A DNA stretch of 64,000 nt from Pseudomonadota bacterium (GTDB lineage Bacteria; Myxococcota_A; Polyangia; GCA-2747355): contig JADJDT010000022.1 of the NCBI GenBank assembly GCA_016702545.1, positions 36,450 through 100,449 of the forward strand, in the 5' to 3' direction. Shown here one piece after another: positions 33,774 to 41,548 of the stretch; the stretch's first letter is position 1, and every line of letters begins with the position of its first letter. The position numbers and the translations under genes are program-made. Below the pieces are notes generated by a model. It saw only the letters and a list, made by a program, of their open reading frames with translations. It was not told the origin of the DNA and searched no databases.

Positions 33774-34357
33774 GATCAGCTCAAAGGTCACCTGAGCGGG
33801 CCACCGGACCGGACCGAGGGCGGTTGGCGCAGTGGCAGCCGGTCCGACCTGCTCAAGAGCAAGCGGGTTGCCCTCTGCGATCGCGGCCCCGACCTGGCCG
33901 GCGGCGTCCCGCTCGCGCCCAGCGCAGAGGAGCTCGCCGAGGGCGTGCGGTGGCGCGAGGCGAAAGACGGCATCGAGCTGTGGCCCGCGCATGTCCGGGC
34001 GACCGTCGCCGATCTCGCCCAGGGGCTCGGTCATGGGCACCGCTGCCGGAGAGCGGTGCCAACCACCCCGTGATGGCCCTGCTGCCGGAGAGCGGTGCCT
34101 GCCTGGAGAGCGGTGCCAACGACCCCGTGATGGCCTGCGGCGCTCGGGCTCGGCGAGCGTGGCCTGGGCTTCGGATCGAAGGGCGGCGTCCTGCTCGGCG
34201 GTCACCCGCGCATGATCCGGCGGGCGAGGCGTTGGTATCGGTGGCGGCGCGGTCGAGGTCCTTGGCTCCGGGTCGGCACGTCGGTAGCTGCGGTGCGCAC
34301 GGGGCGATCAGACGCAATGGCCAATTGCGGCGGGCGGCGGCGTGGGCGTTGGGCGGG
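33774..34357. other. Gene-poor region with repeats and a coding fragment
   Basis: No intact gene is seen. A plus-strand fragment near 33787-34035 reads like protein (GVRWREAKDGIELWPAHV) but has no start of its own, and I cannot assign it. A 9-bp perfect hairpin lies at 34036-34060. Three copies of CTGCCGGAGAGCGGTGCC-like sequence occur at 34044-34138, two of them followed by a shared ACCCCGTGATGGCC. The region looks like degraded mobile DNA. Confidence 0.5.
34044..34138. repeat. Three copies of an 18-bp direct repeat
   Basis: The units begin near 34044, 34082 and 34100 with CTGCCGGAGAGCGGTGCC or a one-base variant. The first and third continue into AAC(C/G)ACCCCGTGATGGCC. The first overlaps a perfect hairpin. 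Confidence 0.8.
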
Positions 34358-34896
34358 TCAGGCGGCCGGGACGAAGCAGCGGGCGCGGGGATAGCGCGAC
34401 GGCGGAAAGCTGCCGGGCGGGAAGGTGGCGGTGACGTCACCGTCGCAGTAGCGCGGCGCGCCGTGGCGGTAGGCCTCGACGAAGGCGCGCCACTGGGTGC
34501 GGTACTCGGCCCAGAGCGCCAGGCTCGTAGTGTGACACCAGGGCCGCGGGCTGCGCTTGGGTCCGGCCGGGCGCTGCGAGGGTCGGATGCCCTCCAGGGC
34601 GGCACGGCGCATGACCGTGCGCCCCTCCTGCTGCCGCGCGCAACGGGCGGCCTCGACGTGCGGCTCGACGGCGGCGCGCAGCCGCTCCTGGTAGCGCGCC
34701 GCAGGGGGTACCGCGCCGCAGGGAGGTGCTCCCGGCCCGGGAGGCGCGCAAGCTGCAGCCGCACCCGCTGCTGGAAGGGCCCGCGCTCGGCGCGACGGCC
34801 TGCGGCGCGCCAGGCGCTGGCGCGGAAGAACTGAAACTCAGGGGAGGGCTGCCCCAGCAGCTGACCGAGGCTGCTCAGCCCCGGGAGGAGCCTCAT
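34358..34896 (-). pseudogene. Decayed transposase-like gene fragment
   Basis: Two minus-strand frames join into one protein-like sequence. The first, from 34896, reads LLPGLSSLGQLLGQPSPEFQ and on to REHLPAARY. A near-repeat of CTGCGGCGCG(G/C)TAC at 34700-34725 then shifts the frame, and the sequence continues as AARYQERLRAAVEPHVEAAR to the stop at 34358. The end, with a WRAFVEAYRHG stretch and FPPGSFPP, resembles the C-terminus of REP-associated or IS200-like transposases as I remember them. That assignment is tentative. The frame break and missing N-terminus show it is broken. Confidence 0.45.
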
Positions 34897-35030
34897 CGAT
34901 TACGTTGTGGTCCACGAGGTCGCGCACACTTGGTCGAGGGCAGCCAGTCGAGGGGAACCACACGCCCGAGTTCTGGGCGCGGGTCGCCCGCGTGCCGCCG
35001 AACTTTGACCAGCGGTGAGAGGCGCTGCGC
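34895..35030 (+). pseudogene. Remnant of a YgjP/DUF45-type metallopeptidase
   Basis: Reading the plus strand across three frames recovers DYVVVHEVAH (with the HExxH zinc motif), then HLVEGSQS, then PEFWARVARVPPNFDQR. Together these match the C-terminal part of YgjP-like (DUF45) M48-type peptidases, which read YVVVHELAHL, then HSPxFWxxVxxxxPDYxxR. At least two frameshifts and loss of the N-terminal part make it non-functional. Confidence 0.65.
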
Positions 35031-35077
35031 CGGCTCGGTACGCGGCCGGGGTGGTCGGCAGAGGTTGAGCGGGTAGC

Positions 35078-35166
35078 CGCTTCACGAGCGCCTGAGAGGC
35101 GCACGACCTTCGCCACTCGTTCGCCTCGCAGCTCGTGGTCTACGGCGCCCCCTCGCGGCAGGGCTG
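35078..35166 (+). pseudogene. Tyrosine recombinase (integrase) remnant beside tRNA-Glu
   Basis: From 35102 the plus strand reads HDLRHSFASQLVVYGAPSRQ to a stop at 35164. HxLRHxFAS is the catalytic box II of phage-type tyrosine recombinases. The rest of the enzyme, including the catalytic Tyr region, is missing. The fragment ends five bases from the 3' end of tRNA-Glu, the classic attachment position. Confidence 0.7.
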
Positions 35167-35170
35167 AGGT

Positions 35171-35246
35171 TGGCGTCCCCAACGGGATTCGAACCCGTGT
35201 TACCGACGTGAAAGGCCGGTGTCCTTGGCCTCTAGACGATGGGGAC
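35171..35246 (-). tRNA. tRNA-Glu (anticodon UUC)
   Basis: The minus strand folds as a cloverleaf: acceptor GTCCCCA pairs with TGGGGAC, the anticodon loop is CTTTCAC with anticodon TTC, and the T-loop is GGTTCGAATCC. The 3' end reads G-CCA, so the CCA tail is encoded. It lies downstream of tRNA-Lys and is probably transcribed with it. Confidence 0.95.
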
Positions 35247-35248
35247 AT

Positions 35249-35320
35249 GAGCCCAGGGAGACTCGAACTCCCGACCAATAGATTAAAAGTCTACTGCTCT
35301 GCCAACTGAGCTATGGGCTC
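35249..35320 (-). tRNA. tRNA-Lys (anticodon UUU)
   Basis: The minus strand starts GAGCCCATAGCTCAGTTGG, has anticodon loop CTTTTAA with anticodon TTT, a T-arm with GTTCGAGTC, and a matching acceptor 3' strand. No CCA is encoded after the acceptor stem. Confidence 0.95.
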
Positions 35321-35355
35321 GTAGGCGGTCCCGCGTAGCACTCGCGCAATCGCTC

Positions 35356-35361
35356 TGTCAA
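35356..35361 (-). promoter_or_regulatory. Probable -35 element of the tRNA-Lys/Glu promoter
   Basis: TTGACA on the minus strand lies about 35 bases before the tRNA-Lys 5' end. A possible extended -10 (TGCTACGCG) follows after 15-18 bases but is weak. Confidence 0.4.
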
Positions 35362-35382
35362 GGCGCTCACGCGGGCCGCGCG

Positions 35383-35412
35383 TTGACAGCCCGCAAGGCG
35401 TGTCTCTAGGAT
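35383..35412 (+). promoter_or_regulatory. Sigma-70-like promoter for zapA
   Basis: TTGACA (35383-35388) and TAGGAT (35407-35412) are separated by 18 bases and lie 35 bases before the zapA start. It is divergent from the tRNA promoter. Confidence 0.6.
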
Positions 35413-35446
35413 GCGGGCAAGCCCTGCCGAGTGAGGATCCCGCGCC

Positions 35447-35761
35447 TTGTCCAAGCGTCCCGTGGTGGTGACCGTCTGTGGCCAACGCTACACCGTCCGT
35501 AGCGACGCGGACGAGACGTACATTCGGACGCTGGCGGGCTTCGTCGACGGGCGGATGACCGAGATCCAGCAGACGACCCAGACCGTGCCGATGCAGAAGC
35601 TCGCGGTGCTCGCGGCGATGAACATCGCCGACGAGCTGTTTCGCGAGCGCGCCCAGCATGGTGCGATGCGCGCGCGCATCGCCGGGCGCGCGGAGGCGCT
35701 GGTGGGGCTGATCGAGCAGGCCGCGGGGGTGGATCTCGATGCGCCTCGCGACGAAGCGTGA
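35447..35761 (+). CDS. zapA: ZapA, cell division protein
   Basis: The 104-residue protein matches ZapA, which cross-links FtsZ filaments at mid-cell. The N-terminal VVVTVCGQRYTVRSDADETY is characteristic, followed by the long helix (MQKLAVLAAMNIADELF) that forms the tetramer coiled coil. The TTG at 35447 is the likely start, with GAGGA about 10 bases upstream; no ATG in this frame fits the fold. It is followed by a 431-base gap and rny. Confidence 0.88.
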   Translation: MSKRPVVVTVCGQRYTVRSDADETYIRTLAGFVDGRMTEIQQTTQTVPMQKLAVLAAMNIADELFRERAQHGAMRARIAGRAEALVGLIEQAAGVDLDAPRDEA

Positions 35762-35851
35762 CCGGGCGCCGGATCCGCGACGCCCGCTTTGACGCTGCGT
35801 CGCCCGGCTCCCCCGGGGTCAGTCGCCGGGCTCGTTGGCCCGTCCCCGTCC

Positions 35852-35880
35852 TTGACCTTTGTGCCGCCGGCCGGTAGACA
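35852..35880 (+). promoter_or_regulatory. Sigma-70-like promoter in the zapA-rny gap
   Basis: TTGACC (35852-35857) and TAGACA (35875-35880) are separated by exactly 17 bases, giving a predicted transcription start near 35887. It lies more than 300 bases before rny, so it could drive a separate small RNA or a long leader. Confidence 0.6.
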
Positions 35881-35886
35881 ATCGGC

Positions 35887-36065
35887 GCACGGATCCGCTT
35901 CGGGGCGGGGGTCAGCGGCGCCGCCGTCGGCTCTTTATCCGGCTGCTGTGGCCATCATCAGCGGCGACCCTTCGGCTTCCTGACTCAGCCGTGCCTGAAT
36001 TGTGGTTCGTTCGCGCGCCGTGCGCGAGCTCGTGGGCGACGACCTGGCGCGACGATGGCGTTGGA
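35887..36065 (+). ncRNA. Candidate small RNA between zapA and rny (possibly 6S RNA)
   Basis: The DNA after the promoter at 35852 has no convincing ORF and can fold. GCACGG at 35888 pairs with CCGTGC near 35990, GGGTC with GACCC inside it, and GCTGCTG with CATCAGC at the tip. In several bacteria the 6S RNA gene follows zapA, as in E. coli. I could not match 6S sequence motifs, so identity, exact ends and even existence of the RNA are inference; the right end given is arbitrary. Confidence 0.3.
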
Positions 36066-36192
36066 CGGGCCGTCGACCCTGGGGCGAGCACGGCGGCGGG
36101 CGATGGGTGGGATTGGCGCCGTGCGAGAGCGCCGCAAGGTGGCCCTGGGCTGCCTGGCGGGCGCGTCGCGCTGCCGCCCGGGAGGTGACCCC

Positions 36193-37755
36193 GTGAGCTG
36201 GACCATCGTCGTAATCGCCGCGCTCGGCGCCGCCGCGGTCGGAGTGCTGGTCGGACGGCTGCTGAGCGGCGGGCGGGCGCAAGCGGGCGGCGAAGCCACC
36301 GATCAGCGGGCCGCCGAGCTGCTCGAGCGGGCGCAGAGCGAAGCGCAGACCATCAGGCGCAACTCCGAGCTCGAGGCCAAGGAGCTCGTGATCGAGGCCA
36401 AGACCAAGGTCGAGGCCGAGGCCAAGCGCAAGCTCGATGAGCTGCAAGAGGAGCGCACGCGGCTGCTGCAACGCGAGGCGCTCGCTGAGCGGGCGGAGGA
36501 TGAGCTGCGCGGGCAGGAGACGCAGGTCGCGCAGAAGGAGAAGGACCTGGCGCGGCGCGAGCAGGCCGCCGAGGCGATGGCACGCAGCTCGGCCGAGCTG
36601 CTGGCGCGCGCCGAGAAGCGCCTCAACGAGCTGGCCCAGATGTCGCCCGAGCAGGCGCGGGCGCTGCTGATCGAGCAGATGCGCGGTGAGGCGCGCCAGC
36701 AAGCGGCGGCCGAGGTCGCACGCATCGAGCGCGAGGCGGAGGCGCAGGCCCACGAGCGCGCGATCACGATCATCGCCACGGCCGTCCAGCGCCACGCCAG
36801 CGAGTACGTGGCCGAGCGCACGGTGTCGGTCGTGCCGCTGCCCGGCGACGAGATGAAGGGGCGCATCATCGGGCGCGAGGGGCGCAACATTCGCGCGCTG
36901 GAGGCCGCCACCGGCGTCGACCTGATCATCGACGACACGCCCGAGGCCGTGATCCTGTCGTCCTTCAACCCGGTACGGCGCGAGGTCGCGCGGCTGACCT
37001 TGGCCCGCCTGGTCGCCGACGGCCGCATTCACCCGACCCGCATCGAAGAGGTGGTCAAGCGCTGCGGCGACGAGGTCCAGGCCGGCTGTAAGGAGGCTGG
37101 CGAGCAGGCGGTCTTCGATCTGGGGCTGCACCGCCTGCATCCCGAGCTGGTGCGGCTGCTCGGCGAGCTGCGCTTCCGCTCGGCCTACGCGCAGAACCTG
37201 CTGCAGCACAGCGTGGAGGTCGGCTATATCGCCGGCGCGATCGCCGCCGAGCTCGGCCTCTCGATCAAGCTGGCGCGCCGCGCCGGCCTGCTGCACGACA
37301 TCGGCAAAGCGGTGGCCCACGAGGTCGAGGGCTCGCACGCGGCGGTGGGCGCCAACCTGGCGCAGAAGCACGGCGAGAACCCGCAGGTGGTGCACGCGAT
37401 CGCGGCGCACCACGGGGAGGTGCCCGCGGAGAGCGTGTTGGCGAACCTCGTCGATGCGGCCAACCGGCTGAGCGCGCAGCGGCCCGGCGCGCGGCGCGAG
37501 CGGCTCGAGTCGTATATCCAGCGCCTGCAGCGGCTGGAGCAGATCTGCGGCGCCTTCGAGGGCGTGGAGAAGGTCTACGCGATCCAGGCCGGGCGCGAGG
37601 TGCGGGTGATCGTCGAGAACGCGAAGGTCAGCGACGAGCTGGCGGTGTTGCTGAGCAAGGACATCGCGCGGCGCGTCGAGGAGGAGCTGACCTACCCGGC
37701 GCAGATCAAGGTCAGCGTGATTCGCGAGACGCGCGCCACCGAGATGGCGCGGTGA
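36193..37755 (+). CDS. rny: Ribonuclease Y
   Basis: The 520-residue protein is a membrane-anchored endoribonuclease that starts mRNA decay. It has an N-terminal membrane helix (SWTIVVIAALGAAAVGVLVG), a long Glu/Arg-rich coiled coil to about residue 200, a KH domain with GRIIGREGRNIRALE near 223 and an HD domain with LLHDIGKA near 366. Length and order are exactly those of RNase Y. The GTG at 36193 is chosen because it starts the membrane helix and follows GGGAGGTG; the open frame continues upstream without family similarity. It overlaps ymdB by four bases. Confidence 0.96.
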   Translation: MSWTIVVIAALGAAAVGVLVGRLLSGGRAQAGGEATDQRAAELLERAQSEAQTIRRNSELEAKELVIEAKTKVEAEAKRKLDELQEERTRLLQREALAERAEDELRGQETQVAQKEKDLARREQAAEAMARSSAELLARAEKRLNELAQMSPEQARALLIEQMRGEARQQAAAEVARIEREAEAQAHERAITIIATAVQRHASEYVAERTVSVVPLPGDEMKGRIIGREGRNIRALEAATGVDLIIDDTPEAVILSSFNPVRREVARLTLARLVADGRIHPTRIEEVVKRCGDEVQAGCKEAGEQAVFDLGLHRLHPELVRLLGELRFRSAYAQNLLQHSVEVGYIAGAIAAELGLSIKLARRAGLLHDIGKAVAHEVEGSHAAVGANLAQKHGENPQVVHAIAAHHGEVPAESVLANLVDAANRLSAQRPGARRERLESYIQRLQRLEQICGAFEGVEKVYAIQAGREVRVIVENAKVSDELAVLLSKDIARRVEEELTYPAQIKVSVIRETRATEMAR

Positions 37756-38564
37756 CCGCGCCGACGACGCCAACCACGCTGAAGATCCTCTGCATCGGTG
37801 ACATCGTCGGCGGGCCGGGGCGTGGCGCGGTCAAGCGCCTGCTGCCGGCGCTGATCGACGAGCTCGGCATCGATCTCGTGATCGCCAACGCCGAGAACAT
37901 CGCGGGCGGCAATGGCATCACCGCCGACACGGCGGCCGATCTGCTGGCCTTGCCGATCGCGGTGCTGACCGGCGGCAACCACACCTGGCGCTTCAAGGAG
38001 GCGGCCGCGCTGCTCGATCGGCAGCGCGAGCGCATCATTCGCCCCTACAATTTCCCGCCCGGCACGCCCGGCGCCGGCAGCGCGATCTGCACCAGCGCGG
38101 CGGGCGTCGAGGTCGCGGTCTTGAACCTCCAGGGAAGAGTGTTCATGGAGCCCGTGCCCAGCCCCTTCGAGGCCGCGCGCGAGGCGGTGGCGGCCCTGCG
38201 CCAGCGCACCCCGATCATCATCGTCGACCTGCACGCCGAGGCCACGAGCGAGAAGCGCGCGCTCGGCTGGTACCTCGATGGGCAGGTCAGCGCCGTGGTC
38301 GGCACGCACACGCATGTGCAGACCGCCGACGAGGAGGTACTGCCTGGCGGCACGGCCTATCTCACCGATCTGGGCATGACGGGACCCTATGATTCGGTGA
38401 TCGGGACGCGCAAGGAGCTCGTGATCGAGCGCTTCCTGACCTTACGCCCGACGCGCTTTGCCGTGGCTGAGCGCGACGTGCGGCTGTGCGGCGCCCTGGT
38501 CGAGGTCGAGGTCGCGACGGGGCGGGCGCGCGCGATCGAACGCGTCTGTCGGCGCTTGAGCTGA
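37752..38564 (+). CDS. YmdB-like metallophosphoesterase (TIGR00282 family)
   Basis: The 270-residue protein is a calcineurin-like phosphoesterase of the YmdB family, a phosphodiesterase acting on cyclic nucleotides such as 2',3'-cAMP. Metal-site motifs are GDIVGGPGR near residue 17, ANAENIAGGNGIT near 46, TGGNHTW near 75, DLHAEATSEK near 157 and VGTHTHVQTADE near 180. The rny-ymdB pairing is conserved in many bacteria. The GTG start overlaps the rny stop. Confidence 0.92.
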   Translation: MTAPTTPTTLKILCIGDIVGGPGRGAVKRLLPALIDELGIDLVIANAENIAGGNGITADTAADLLALPIAVLTGGNHTWRFKEAAALLDRQRERIIRPYNFPPGTPGAGSAICTSAAGVEVAVLNLQGRVFMEPVPSPFEAAREAVAALRQRTPIIIVDLHAEATSEKRALGWYLDGQVSAVVGTHTHVQTADEEVLPGGTAYLTDLGMTGPYDSVIGTRKELVIERFLTLRPTRFAVAERDVRLCGALVEVEVATGRARAIERVCRRLS

Positions 38565-38608
38565 CCCGACGCCGGCGGGCGCGACCTTGCGCCGGGGGAT
38601 CACCAGGC

Positions 38609-39868
38609 ATGGCTAACACGCCACATCACGAGGAGGCCGTCGAGCTCCAGCTCGCGATGCTCGGACGCGGCATCGTGCCGCGGGTCTGGGCGGACATGCG
38701 GGAGCCACTACGCGCCCTGCTGGCGACCGGGCGACCGTTGTGTGTGAAGTGCGGCTTCGATCCGACGGCGCCGGACCTGCACCTGGGCCATACGGTCGTG
38801 ATGCGCAAGATGCGCCAGTTCCAGGAGCTCGGGCATCGCGTGGTGTTCGTGATCGGCGACTTCACGGCGATGATCGGCGACCCGACCGGCAAGAACAGCA
38901 CGCGCCCGCCGCTCTCGCGGGAAGCTATCGAGCGCAACGCCGAGACCTACCGCCGCCAGCTCGGCAAGATCCTCGACCCGGCGCGCACCGAGGTCGTGTT
39001 CAACAGCAGCTGGCTCGGCTCGTTGAGCGCGGAGCAGCTGGTGCGGCTGACGGCCAAATACACCGTGGCGCGTCTGCTCGAGCGCAACGACTTCCAGGCG
39101 CGCTATCGCGGCGGCCAGCCGATCGCGCTGCACGAGTTCCTCTACCCGCTGCTCCAGGCCTACGACTCGGTGCAGCTGCGGGCCGACGTCGAGCTGGGCG
39201 GCAGCGACCAGCTCTTCAACCTCAACGTCGGTCGCGACGTGATGCGGGAGTACGGCCTGGCGCCCCAGGTGATCCTCACGACGGAGCTGCTGATCGGCAC
39301 CGACGGCGTGCTGGAGGACGGGCACCTGGTCGGCGAGAAGATGTCCAAGTCGCTCGGCAACTACATCGGCGTCGAGGACCCGCCCGCCGGCGAGCAGGGC
39401 ATGTTCGGCAAGCTGATGAGCGGCTCGGATCCGCTGATGTGGCACTACTACGCCATGCTCTCGGCGATCGACGCGGCCGAGCTGGAGCGGCGGCGCGAGC
39501 TGCATCCGAAGCAGGCCAAGCGCCTGCTGGCGCTCGAGCTGACCGCGCGCTACCACGGCGAGGCGGCAGCGGCGGGCGCGGCCGAGGAGTTCGATCGCCT
39601 GCACCCCGCGGGCGGCGGCGACCGGGGTGAGCCCGACGAGGTCGAGTCCGTCGAGCTGGCGCTGGACGAGGCGCGCCCCTTCCTCTCGCGGGTGCTGGTC
39701 GCGGCGGGTCTCTGCGCCAGCAACGGTGAGGCGCGGCGCCTGGTGGCGCAGGGCGGCGTGCAGCTCGACGGGGCGCGGGTCAGCGATGCCGCGGCCACGC
39801 TGGAGCGCGGCGGCAGCTACCTGCTCAAGGTCGGCAAGCGACGCTTTCGCCGCGTCAGCCTCCGCTAA
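38609..39868 (+). CDS. tyrS: Tyrosyl-tRNA synthetase
   Basis: The 419-residue class I enzyme has HLGHT (HIGH-like) near residue 56 and EKMSKSLGN near 243, with GDFTAMIGDPTGK near 86. A C-terminal S4-type RNA-binding domain (ASNGEARRLVAQGGVQLDG) ends the protein. The ATG at 38609 gives the usual length; the frame extends upstream into ymdB without similarity. It follows ymdB by 44 bases. Confidence 0.96.
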   Translation: MANTPHHEEAVELQLAMLGRGIVPRVWADMREPLRALLATGRPLCVKCGFDPTAPDLHLGHTVVMRKMRQFQELGHRVVFVIGDFTAMIGDPTGKNSTRPPLSREAIERNAETYRRQLGKILDPARTEVVFNSSWLGSLSAEQLVRLTAKYTVARLLERNDFQARYRGGQPIALHEFLYPLLQAYDSVQLRADVELGGSDQLFNLNVGRDVMREYGLAPQVILTTELLIGTDGVLEDGHLVGEKMSKSLGNYIGVEDPPAGEQGMFGKLMSGSDPLMWHYYAMLSAIDAAELERRRELHPKQAKRLLALELTARYHGEAAAAGAAEEFDRLHPAGGGDRGEPDEVESVELALDEARPFLSRVLVAAGLCASNGEARRLVAQGGVQLDGARVSDAAATLERGGSYLLKVGKRRFRRVSLR

Positions 39869-40028
39869 CGCCGTCCCACGCTTTGGGCTTGAAGCGCGTG
39901 CGGCAAACCGCTAGATCGACGTTCAGCGTTCATGGGCGGCAAGCACTCGGAGCTCAACCTGAAGGCTGGATCGCTTGCGCTCGCGGCGGCGAGAGCGCGA
40001 GCCGGTTGGTCATGGCGGTGTTCAGCTG

Positions 40029-41548
40029 ATGTACGTACCGACCCACTCAGCCGCGGCGGAGCCCGAGCGCGACGAGGTCACGAGCGCCGTGCGCCGTGCG
40101 CTGGCGCAGGTGCGCCCCGACGCTCCAGCTTACCTGCGACTGATCGTGCGGCTGCCGCCCTGCGACCCGTGGGCCGTCGCGCTGGCGCTCCAGGCACCGG
40201 GCGAGGAGTTCTTTCTCTGGCGTGATGGCCGCGCGCGGCGCTGCTTCGCCGCCCTGGGGCAAGCCGCGCAGATCGTCGTCGCGCAGCAGCGCGAGCGGTT
40301 GGCGGAGGCGCGGCTCCAGGCCGAGGCGCTGGCAGCCCGCACGACCCAGGTCGCCACGCCCGGCGCCGCCGCCGCGGACGGTGACGGACTGCCCCTGCTG
40401 CTCGGTGGCTTCGCGTTTGCGCACGCCGGGCGTGCGGCCCCGCGGACACGGCCGGGCCCTGGCGCGGGTGGCCGGGCGGGCGGCTGGTCTTGCCCCGCAT
40501 CCTGCTGGTGGAGCACGAGCGCCTCGCACTCGTGCTCGTGCTGACGGAGCGCCTGGTCAGCGACGACACGGCTGCCGGCGTGCTGGAGCGCCTGCGGCAG
40601 ACGCGGGGGCGCGTCGAGGCCGCGGCCCTGGCAGCGAGCGCGATCGCCAGCGCGCCCACGCCCCTGCAGCCGCGAGCCTCGGGGCTGCGCTCCAGCCCCG
40701 AGGCGGCGCCGCATCACAGTCTGCTGCCCACGGCCGAGACCTGGCTCGCCCAAGCGCGTCGTGCCTGCGAGGACATCGCGGGCGGTGAGGTCCACAAGAT
40801 AGTACTGGCACGCATGGCCCACTGGCGCGCACGGGAGGGCTTGCACCCCGACCTCTGGGCCGCGCTGCGACGCCTGCGGCGCAGCTACGCCGACTGCACG
40901 ATCTACGCGGTGGGCCGCGCCGATGGCGCGGTGCTCTTCGGCGCCAGCCCTGAGACGCTGGTCGAGCTACGGGGCGGCAACGTCACCACGGTGGCGCTGG
41001 CGGGCACGGGACCCCGCCACCGTGACCTGGCCCGCGACGAGAACGCGGCGCAGGCGCTGGCGGGCAGCGCAAAGGAGCGCGCCGAGCATCGTCTCGTGGT
41101 TGGCGCCATCAAGCAGGCGCTGCGTCCTTGGTGCAGCGAGCTCACGCTGGGCGCACAGCCGCAGGTGCGCAAGCTGGCGCTGCTGCAGCACCTCGAGACG
41201 CCCCTGCGTGGCCGACTGGCGCGGCCCGCCCACATCCTGCAGCTGGTGGCCGCGCTGCATCCGACCCCCGCCGTCGCGGGCTGGCCGACCGAGGCGGCGC
41301 TGAGCTGGCTGGCGAAGCACGAGAGCATCGATCGCGGCTGGTACGCCGGTCCGCTCGGCTGGTGCGATGCGCGCGGCGAAGGACACTTCGTCGTCGCGTT
41401 GCGCTGCGCCCTGCTGCACGACGACCAAATCTGGGCCTTCGCCGGCGCGGGCTTGACGCAGCGCTCGACGCCGCTCAGCGAGTGGGAGGAGACGCAGCTG
41501 AAGCTGCGCACCATCGCCGAATCGCTGGCCTGGACGGATCCGAGCTGA
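40029..41548 (+). pseudogene. menF: Isochorismate synthase MenF, interrupted by a frameshift
   Basis: Two frames together make one complete chorismate-using enzyme. The first runs from the ATG at 40029 through EEFFLWRDGRARRCFAALG to LLLGGFAFAH near 40423. The second continues with PWRGWPGGRLVLPRILLV from about 40457 to the TGA at 41546, including GGEVHKIVLAR, FGASPETLVEL and the catalytic GTGPRHRD region. A change equivalent to one missing base lies between about 40423 and 40457. The second half could be translated from a TTG at 40490, but it would lack the N-terminal part of the fold. It is the first gene of the men operon, and its stop overlaps menD. The break may be real or a sequencing error. 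Confidence 0.85.

Noticed and set aside
32025..34205. Open frame of 726 codons antisense to the ABC-F gene
   Set aside because: It mirrors the ABC-F gene and has no domain. The first residues after 34205 look slightly protein-like but nothing supports a gene.
35887..36065. SRP (4.5S) RNA
   Set aside because: The conserved GGTCAGG...GGAAGCAGCC core is absent.
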